39,712 bases of DNA from a bacterium (GTDB lineage Bacteria > SZUA-79 > Acidulodesulfobacterales > Acidulodesulfobacteraceae). The stretch lies in the NCBI GenBank assembly GCA_021812245.1, contig JAKAOK010000015.1:1-39712 (forward strand). Direction: 5' to 3'. Of this stretch, positions 33,991 through 39,712 are shown in pieces. Below the pieces are notes generated by a model, which saw only the letters and a program-made list of their open reading frames with translations, had not been told where the DNA came from and did no database searches. Each line of letters begins with the position of its first letter. The stretch's first letter is position 1. The translations under genes were made by a program, and so were the position numbers.

Positions 33991-35406
33991 TCAGCTGTTA
34001 ATGATTCTCGGCGTAATAAATATCATAAGCTCGTCTTTGGAGTAGCTTATACTTTGGGATTTGAAGAGCCAGCCCAGAAGAGGAATACTCATAAGTCCCG
34101 GAATTCCGTTATTAGTAACGGTTTTACTCATCTGATAAACGCCTCCTATGACTACCGTCTGTCCGTTTTTAATTATAACGGTAGAATTGGCGCTTTCCGT
34201 GTCAAGCGTAGCCTGTGCTCCCGAAACGGGAGGAGCGACGGTATTATTCGACGAGTTTATAACAAGTTTTACGTTTCCGTTTGCCATAATGTGAGGAGTA
34301 ATCTGAAGCGAAATCTGCGCGGTAATCGCCTGAGGAGCGGCGGTTGCGCCGACTCCGGCTACGCCGGGCAGATAAAGCGTTTGACCCTTTTCTATAGTTG
34401 CCGTCTGGTTATTAAGAACTACTACTTTAGGCGAAGCAATGGATTTTGCTTTAGACAAACTTTCGAGTGCTTGAAGCGTTGCGTTTATGCTGGCGTAAGA
34501 GTTTAATATTCCAACGGTGAACGTCCCTGCGGACGGCTGCGTCGTAAGCGTTGGGCTTAGCCCCGGGCCGGAAGGCGTTCCGGTAGTTTCGCCGCTGAAA
34601 TAATTCGGTGATACGGCGGCATTCGAAGAAGTCGGCGCCGACCCCAGATAACTGCCGTTCCAGTTTATACCTAATTGATTCGAATAATTTTTACTGACCT
34701 CGACCATCTTTGCGACAATCTCTACTTCAGGCGTTCTTTTATCTAGCATTTTCACTAATCTTACGGCTTTTGCGACATGATTCGGAATATCCGTAATAAG
34801 CAAAGAATGTAGGGACTTGTCGTAAATAACCTTGCCCTGCGAACTTAAAACCGATTTTACTTTGGATATAAGCCCTGTAGCCGAAACATAATTAACCGGA
34901 ATGAGCCTTGTGACCTTATGCTCCGAAACCGCTCTGGCTTTTTTCTCTGCGGAAACTACCGACGCTATCGTTCCGGTAGAGTTTATGTAATATATCCCGT
35001 CTTTTTTAACCATTCCAAGGCCGTATGCTTCGAGTACGAGAGATAAAATATTTTTGAGCGGAACATCTTTCATTTTCATCGTAACGGTTCCTTTGACATC
35101 CGAACCTATTAAAACGTTCATATCGGAAACCTTTGCGATCATTCTTATAACATCGACTACGCTCGCATTCTGAAAGTCGAAACTGACTCTCATATCCTTA
35201 GGGTCTAAGAAAAATTTTTTAACGGTTTGAGGAGAACTGTCTGTCGCCATAGACGATGCAGATACCGCCGGCTGACCGCCTATAGGCTTCGCGGTCAATG
35301 TGCCGTCCCCGTTCTGTCCGGCATATGCCTGAGCCGCCCCGTATATAACGCATATAAAAACCCCAAATGCAAACAAAACCATTAAAAAGAATGTTCGCTT
35401 TTTCAT
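33991..35406 (-). CDS. pilQ: Type IV pilus secretin PilQ (short form)
   Basis: A 471-residue secretin that forms the outer-membrane pore through which the pilus passes. A signal peptide covers about 1-29. Residues 66-150 are an STN-like domain (MRVSFDFQNASVVDVIRMIA), 165-225 a NolW-like N1 domain (LIPVNYVSATGLISKVK), and about 285-470 the secretin barrel (SPKVVVLNNQTATIEKGQ, IPLLGWLFKS, ELMIFITPRI). Classic PilQ has extra AMIN domains and about 700 residues; these are absent. It is separated from pilP by 138 nt that hold a REP-like repeat. Confidence 0.88.
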   Translation of the reverse strand: MKKRTFFLMVLFAFGVFICVIYGAAQAYAGQNGDGTLTAKPIGGQPAVSASSMATDSSPQTVKKFFLDPKDMRVSFDFQNASVVDVIRMIAKVSDMNVLIGSDVKGTVTMKMKDVPLKNILSLVLEAYGLGMVKKDGIYYINSTGTIASVVSAEKKARAVSEHKVTRLIPVNYVSATGLISKVKSVLSSQGKVIYDKSLHSLLITDIPNHVAKAVRLVKMLDKRTPEVEIVAKMVEVSKNYSNQLGINWNGSYLGSAPTSSNAAVSPNYFSGETTGTPSGPGLSPTLTTQPSAGTFTVGILNSYASINATLQALESLSKAKSIASPKVVVLNNQTATIEKGQTLYLPGVAGVGATAAPQAITAQISLQITPHIMANGNVKLVINSSNNTVAPPVSGAQATLDTESANSTVIIKNGQTVVIGGVYQMSKTVTNNGIPGLMSIPLLGWLFKSQSISYSKDELMIFITPRIINS

Positions 35407-35462
35407 ATTTTTTCCTCGTTTTATTTTTTACAACTAAATTATTTAATTTTTAAGATTTATCA

Positions 35463-35490
35463 AGATTGCTTCGCTAACGCTCGCAATGAC
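35463..35490 (-). repeat. REP-like unit (family B) between pilP and pilQ
   Basis: One unit reads AGATTGCTTCGCTAACGCTC and ends GCAATGAC. It is the reverse orientation relative to 32793-32820. In mRNA it could lower expression of pilQ relative to pilP. Confidence 0.7.
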
Positions 35491-35544
35491 ATTTTATTTA
35501 TATTTTTTTATATATATTTTAATTATACCTTAATTTAGAATAAC

Positions 35545-35952
35545 TCATTTTAATCCCATAACGACTTTCACCGACCGCATTTGTCCGAGAATATTATAGG
35601 TTCTTTCGATTAAATTTACTTCACTGCCGCTTATCGAAACCACTCTTGCCCTATTTACGCCGACTAACGAACCTACGGTGATTATATAAGACCTGCTATC
35701 CGGAGTTTGAATCATCGCAAAATATTTACCCCTCCTGTTAATAATGCCGACGACCTTTAGCGATGAAATGCCGTACTGCAGAAGAGGCAGTTCGCCGGCT
35801 TTGAACGACGTAATATGCTTTTGGGCATATAAAAACGTCTGGAACGGGTCCCTCTTTAAATAATAAGGGTAGGAGGTCGCAAAAGAATTTACCTGCCGAA
35901 AAAAACACGTAAAGACAAATATGAAGACAAATATAAAGAGAAGTTTTCTCAT
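35545..35952 (-). CDS. pilP: Type IV pilus assembly protein PilP
   Basis: A 135-residue periplasmic protein linking the inner-membrane PilN/PilO complex to PilQ. A hydrophobic N-terminus (LLFIFVFIFVFTCFF) is a signal or anchor. It has a cysteine but not a clear lipobox. The C-terminal part (YGISSLKVVGIINRRGKYFA, YIITVGSLVG, ARVVSISGSEVNLIER) matches the PilP beta-domain. Its ATG overlaps the pilO stop by 4 nt. Confidence 0.82.
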   Translation of the reverse strand: MRKLLFIFVFIFVFTCFFRQVNSFATSYPYYLKRDPFQTFLYAQKHITSFKAGELPLLQYGISSLKVVGIINRRGKYFAMIQTPDSRSYIITVGSLVGVNRARVVSISGSEVNLIERTYNILGQMRSVKVVMGLK

Positions 35953-36572
35953 TTTTTAACCGCGCCTCCATTTTTTTTACCGGCTTTTAACTGCCCTGCC
36001 GGAGGAGCGCCTATAAAGGAAAAAGCCGTTCCTTTAAAAGAAACCGAAACCTTGCGTCCTTTAGAAGTTCTTGAAATAGCAACGTTATGCACGTCCACTA
36101 TTCTTTTCATAACCGCAAGCTTATAAAAAAACTTATAGACGTTATAAAAATCTCCACTTATACTCATCGAAAAGGGGACTGTTTCGTAAAAACCTTTGGC
36201 GGCGCCCTTTTCCGGCTTAAACATTTTTAAATTAAGATTAAGGACCTTTTCGTAGTTTGAAATTTTCATTAAAAGCTGGGGTATGTTTTTCTTAGACGGA
36301 AGTTCCGAAAGCAGACCGGAAAATTCTTTATTGAGTTTCCCATACTGCTTTAATAATACGGGATAGCTCCTTACTAATGCTAAGTATGAATTATACTTGG
36401 CGGTTATTTGGCTTAATTCGGCCTGTTTTTGAGAGACTTTCGCCCTAAGCCCCGAATACATAAAATAATAGTATATCCCCATTACGACTATAAATAAAAC
36501 GATGCTTATAGCCGTTCCGAGAACTGCCGGATTGCCGAAATCTATTTTTGATTTAATCGATTTAATATCCAT
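35949..36572 (-). CDS. pilO: Type IV pilus inner-membrane protein PilO
   Basis: A 207-residue protein with one transmembrane segment (ISIVLFIVVMGIYYYFMYSG near 22-41), a coiled coil, then a ferredoxin-like periplasmic domain (MSISGDFYNVYKFFYKLAV). It forms a heterodimer with PilN and aligns the pilus machine with PilQ. It overlaps pilP by 4 nt. Confidence 0.85.
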   Translation of the reverse strand: MDIKSIKSKIDFGNPAVLGTAISIVLFIVVMGIYYYFMYSGLRAKVSQKQAELSQITAKYNSYLALVRSYPVLLKQYGKLNKEFSGLLSELPSKKNIPQLLMKISNYEKVLNLNLKMFKPEKGAAKGFYETVPFSMSISGDFYNVYKFFYKLAVMKRIVDVHNVAISRTSKGRKVSVSFKGTAFSFIGAPPAGQLKAGKKNGGAVKK

Positions 36573-36573
36573 T

Positions 36574-37113
36574 TTATTTTACGTTCATAGTTAAACCGAA
36601 ACTTTGAAGCCTTAAACCCTGCTTTTTGACCTCGGAAGTCTGGACTAAACTCACTCCGCCGAAAAAGCCCGTCCGGCTTAAATTATTCATAAATATGGAT
36701 TCTACTTGTCCGTCCAAAGCTATTCCCGTAACGGAAATTGCCCCTTTATTTGACTTTAAAGAATTAATCCATGCAAATCTGGGGATTGCCGTTGTAATAT
36801 AGTAAATATATCCGATAGGACCCATCTGCTCTTTTTTTAATGTTTTGATAACGTTAATCTTCTCGAGAATTTGCGATTCTTTAGCTTTTAACGAGTTAAC
36901 CGTTCTGACCTTAGGCATCAACATCGCCGTTTTTTCGTTATAATTCTTTATGTTCCCGTTTAAACCGTTGATTTTTTTATCTATGGATGTTTGAAGAAAG
37001 AAAACCGCTATTGCGGCAAGAACTACGGGAACGATAAAATAAATCAATAAGCCGCCCGTTTCAATTTTGATTTTTATTTTCTTGGGTTTCTTATTTAAAT
37101 TAATTTTAATCAA
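36574..37113 (-). CDS. pilN: Type IV pilus inner-membrane protein PilN
   Basis: A 179-residue protein opening MIKINLNKKPKKIKIK, the short cytoplasmic tail that binds PilM, although the family's usual NLLP motif is altered. A transmembrane segment (YFIVPVVLAAIAVFFLQ) is near 25-42, then a coiled coil and a periplasmic domain (RFAWINSLKSNKGAISVTGI). It works with PilM and PilO. Confidence 0.83.
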   Translation of the reverse strand: MIKINLNKKPKKIKIKIETGGLLIYFIVPVVLAAIAVFFLQTSIDKKINGLNGNIKNYNEKTAMLMPKVRTVNSLKAKESQILEKINVIKTLKKEQMGPIGYIYYITTAIPRFAWINSLKSNKGAISVTGIALDGQVESIFMNNLSRTGFFGGVSLVQTSEVKKQGLRLQSFGLTMNVK

Positions 37114-37114
37114 T

Positions 37115-38167
37115 TTATTCTGCTCCCCTTAACGCCAATCCGACCGCAACGGCAAAAAAATGGCTTTTATCGTCGGCGATATTCTGCCTGAAAAGTAAAT
37201 TCCGAAAAGGATTTATGCTAACTACAGGGATATTTATTTTTGTTTCTATATCCTCCAGAATACCGGGCAATTTGCTTGAACCGCCGGTCAGGTAAACTTT
37301 TTTGGGATACTGCTTGTCGTTGTTTGCGGCAAAATAATCTATCGTTCTTTGAATTTCGGATGTTACCCTCGACAATATCATATTTAGGTATATCGAATAA
37401 TCGGCTTTAAAATCTCCGCCCCTATTCCCCATATTGCCTATTTTTATATTTTCCGCTTCGTTAACGTCTATTTGAAATTTTTTTGCTATTTCTTCAGTAA
37501 TATTCATCCCGCCTATAGGGATATCTCTTCTGAATAAATTCACGCCTTTTTGAAGCACATGGACATTCGTTTCCGACGCTCCTATTTTTATAATAGCCGT
37601 CAATTCGTCAAATTCTTCCGGATAATTAAAATTAAACATATTTTCCAGCGCTATGCAATCGACGTCCACGATATTGGGATTTAATCCGCATTGGTGAATA
37701 AAATCCATCTGGTTCTCGATGATATCTTTTTTGCCGGCGACTATCATTATTAAATTACTGCCCGCATCGTTAGGGGAATCGCCTAAAATTATATAGTCTA
37801 AGAATACCTCGTTCATATCGTAGGTAATATATCTTTGGGCCTCGTAATATATCGAAGAATCGACCTCTTTAGCCTTCATTTTAGGCATTTCTATGGTTTT
37901 TATTATGACATGTTTGCACGGTATTCCTATGGCGACTTTTTTTTCGCTGATACCGAGTTTGGAAAAAGAGCTTTTCAGGTAGGAGGCGGCAGACGCGCCG
38001 TCGTTTACGGTGCCGCCGCTGACGGCACCCGCAGGCAGATCTATTATGTCAAGCGCATCGATATAATATTTGCGACCGGATTTAGACAACTCGAGGACTT
38101 TAATCGAGTTGGAACCTATATCAACTCCTACGCCTGTTTTAGAACCGATGCCTAATTTTAAAGCCAT
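37115..38167 (-). CDS. pilM: Type IV pilus actin-like ATPase PilM
   Basis: A 350-residue cytoplasmic actin-like protein. The phosphate 1 motif is VGVDIGSNSIKVLEL near 13-27. The adenosine motif is VYLTGGSSKLPGI, and SINPFRNL near the C-terminus is typical of PilM. It binds the PilN tail and anchors PilB. I chose ATG 38165-38167 (MALKLGIG) over ATG 38192-38194 because the family starts close to VDIGS; both have weak ribosome-binding sites. It is the first gene of the pil operon. Confidence 0.9.
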   Translation of the reverse strand: MALKLGIGSKTGVGVDIGSNSIKVLELSKSGRKYYIDALDIIDLPAGAVSGGTVNDGASAASYLKSSFSKLGISEKKVAIGIPCKHVIIKTIEMPKMKAKEVDSSIYYEAQRYITYDMNEVFLDYIILGDSPNDAGSNLIMIVAGKKDIIENQMDFIHQCGLNPNIVDVDCIALENMFNFNYPEEFDELTAIIKIGASETNVHVLQKGVNLFRRDIPIGGMNITEEIAKKFQIDVNEAENIKIGNMGNRGGDFKADYSIYLNMILSRVTSEIQRTIDYFAANNDKQYPKKVYLTGGSSKLPGILEDIETKINIPVVSINPFRNLLFRQNIADDKSHFFAVAVGLALRGAE

Positions 38168-38267
38168 AATAGTCCCGTTAAAAATTATACGCATATAGTA
38201 ATTATCGACTTTTTAAAACCCTACTTTAATTAAATTTAATTATATAATAATATCGATAATAATTATT

Positions 38268-38296
38268 AAGATAACCTCAATAAGAATGATTGTCAA
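38268..38296 (-). promoter_or_regulatory. Sigma-70-type promoter of the pilMNOPQ operon
   Basis: On the minus strand TTGACA (38291-38296), a 17-nt spacer, and TATCTT (38268-38273). The -35 is perfect. The start would be near 38261, giving a leader of about 94 nt before pilM. Confidence 0.65.
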
Positions 38297-38337
38297 GTTT
38301 TTTTATTATTTTTTATAAAAATTATAATCTTTTTGAT

Positions 38338-38365
38338 TTGATTTTAAATTCAAAAATCGTATAAT
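38338..38365 (+). promoter_or_regulatory. Sigma-70-type promoter of the plus-strand GT39 gene
   Basis: TTGATT (38338-38343), a 16-nt spacer, and TATAAT (38360-38365). The start would be near 38372, only about 16 nt before the ATG. The leader lacks a clear ribosome-binding site. Confidence 0.55.
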
Positions 38366-38387
38366 GTTTCTAAAAAAAATATAAATT

Positions 38388-39712
38388 ATGAACAAAAATA
38401 AAATAATCGCATATTCCCTTTTTTCCGCTCTGCTAGTTTTTTTTATAATCAGGCTTATACTGATAACTAAAATAGACCTGATTCCCGAAGAAACATATTA
38501 CTGGCAATGGTCAAGGCATCTATCGCTTTCCTATTACGATATGTCGCCTATGATTGCTTATACTATAGCCCTTACGACACTTTTCGGAAAATTAAACTCG
38601 CAGTTTTTCGTCAGGCTCGCCGCTCCGGCAATATCGCTATTGCTGTCTTTTTTTGTATTTACCGCGTTAAAAAAAATAACGGGGGGGACCCTGCCTTCGT
38701 TAATATGGGCAGTTCTGCTAAACGCTATCCCCATCTTTAACGTCGGCTCGGTACTTATAGTTTACGGGAACCTGCAGATGCTGTTTTTTTCTTTGACCGT
38801 TCTGTTCCTTCTATATTTGATTATTACGGGCAAAAATTATTACTGGTATTTGATAGGCATTTCTACGGGACTTGCATTATTAAGCAAATATACGGCGGTC
38901 TTTATTTACTTAATAGTTTTTATTTTCCTTCTTTTAAGCAAAAAACATCGAAAATATTTTTTTAGAAAAGAACCCTACCTGGCTTTTTTAATATCTATCG
39001 TTATATTCGCCCCCGTAATAATATGGAATTATTTCAACGATTTCGTATCTTTCAGGCATCTTTTAACATTATCCGGCGGATACGAAAACTTCGGCATTTT
39101 TTTATTCAACTTTTTTTTATTTATAATATCTCAGGCAGGCATAATTTCCCCGTTCTTATTTATAATTATTATGGTCTCGGTATTTACAGGCCTATATCTC
39201 GGCTTGAAAGAAAATAACGATATATATATTGCTCTTTCGACGGCATCGCTAGTCCCTTTCTTATATTTTGTGTATCAATGCGCCAAGACCATGGTTCAGC
39301 CTAACTGGCCGGTGTTTTTATATTTTCCGGCTTTTCTGCTTTCTTTCGTTTTATCCTTAAGGCTATATGCCGCCTTGAGAGCCGATAAGATAAAGAAAAT
39401 TATGCTTTATTTTTACGGCTTATCTTTTTTTACCGGACTTGTTTTCTCTTTAATTATTTTTATCGCTCCTTATTATCCGGTTTTCAACCCCTTTATAAAC
39501 GTTAAAATCAGCAAAAGCCCATTAAGGGATATGCTTGGTTGGAAAGAAATGGGGGTGCGCATAGATAAAATTTTAGCGGCGCATAAAAAAGACGACCTTC
39601 TTATAGCCGCAAGAAGATTTCAGACGGCAAGCGAACTTGCTTACTATGTTAAAGGAAAACCGCAGACGTATTCTTTTAATTATTTTATAAGAGACAATGA
39701 ATATTCGCTATG
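38388..39712 (+). CDS. GT39/ArnT-like membrane glycosyltransferase (3' end beyond window)
   Basis: The frame stays open from ATG 38388 to the right edge, giving 441 visible residues. It begins MNKNKIIAYSLFSALLVFFI and has PEETYYWQWSRHLSLSYYDM at about 33-52, the acidic first periplasmic loop of the PMT/ArnT fold. Many transmembrane helices follow, then a soluble part with LGWKEMG and RRFQTASELAYYVKGKPQTY. Such enzymes use polyprenyl-phosphate sugars on the periplasmic side to modify lipids or proteins. It is divergent from pilM and has its own promoter. The role here is unknown. Confidence 0.85.
   Translation, partial: MNKNKIIAYSLFSALLVFFIIRLILITKIDLIPEETYYWQWSRHLSLSYYDMSPMIAYTIALTTLFGKLNSQFFVRLAAPAISLLLSFFVFTALKKITGGTLPSLIWAVLLNAIPIFNVGSVLIVYGNLQMLFFSLTVLFLLYLIITGKNYYWYLIGISTGLALLSKYTAVFIYLIVFIFLLLSKKHRKYFFRKEPYLAFLISIVIFAPVIIWNYFNDFVSFRHLLTLSGGYENFGIFLFNFFLFIISQAGIISPFLFIIIMVSVFTGLYLGLKENNDIYIALSTASLVPFLYFVYQCAKTMVQPNWPVFLYFPAFLLSFVLSLRLYAALRADKIKKIMLYFYGLSFFTGLVFSLIIFIAPYYPVFNPFINVKISKSPLRDMLGWKEMGVRIDKILAAHKKDDLLIAARRFQTASELAYYVKGKPQTYSFNYFIRDNEYSL

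Noticed and set aside
34054-34506. Plus-strand open frame of 150 residues inside pilQ
   Set aside because: Shadow of the conserved secretin domain; composition is not protein-like.

Overview
The window is AT-rich DNA from a motile, piliated Gram-negative bacterium. It carries flagellin/FliD/FliS, a complete type IV pilus PilMNOPQ assembly operon with an outer-membrane secretin, and core aro and folE2 genes. The protein families and the many small palindromic repeats would fit a low-GC deltaproteobacterium-like or candidate lineage, but the sequence alone does not fix the taxon. Almost everything is on the minus strand, so transcription runs from high to low coordinates. Only the last gene (38388 to the end) is on the plus strand.

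Region 1 (1-26671) is a large glycan island of about 20 genes with very short gaps or 4-nt stop/start overlaps. It holds sugar-building enzymes: an RmlD-like reductase, a split transketolase, an acetolactate-synthase-like ThDP enzyme and a NeuB-like PEP-aldol synthase fused to a cupin. It also holds four radical SAM proteins, an FkbM methyltransferase, an APS kinase next to a sulfotransferase, and many glycosyltransferases (GT2, three GT9, one CgeB-like, one three-module GT2 giant, one with tandem N-terminal repeats). One decayed gene remnant lies at 14906-15121.

Region 2 (26694-30903) is the flagellar filament block: flagellin, flaG, fliD, fliS. It reads directly into the glycan island with no obvious terminator, so the island probably decorates flagellin, although LPS or another surface polymer is also possible. 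The flagellin leader has a sigma-54-type promoter and a CsrA-like hairpin plus Shine-Dalgarno arrangement.

Region 3 (30904-33723) holds aroK, aroC and folE2. Region 4 (33991-38167) is pilM-N-O-P-Q behind a strong sigma-70-type promoter. Region 5 is a divergent, truncated GT39/ArnT-like membrane glycosyltransferase.

At least five families of short palindromic repeats are scattered through gaps. One has inserted in frame into folE2. Two loci show local duplications of gene ends directly abutting a REP-like element.

The most interesting system is the island's combination of two ThDP carboligase types, a NeuB-cupin fusion, SPASM-type radical SAM enzymes and a sulfation pair. It suggests an undescribed, possibly branched or chain-extended, methylated and sulfated surface sugar. 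That is inference from families and context, not something the sequence proves.
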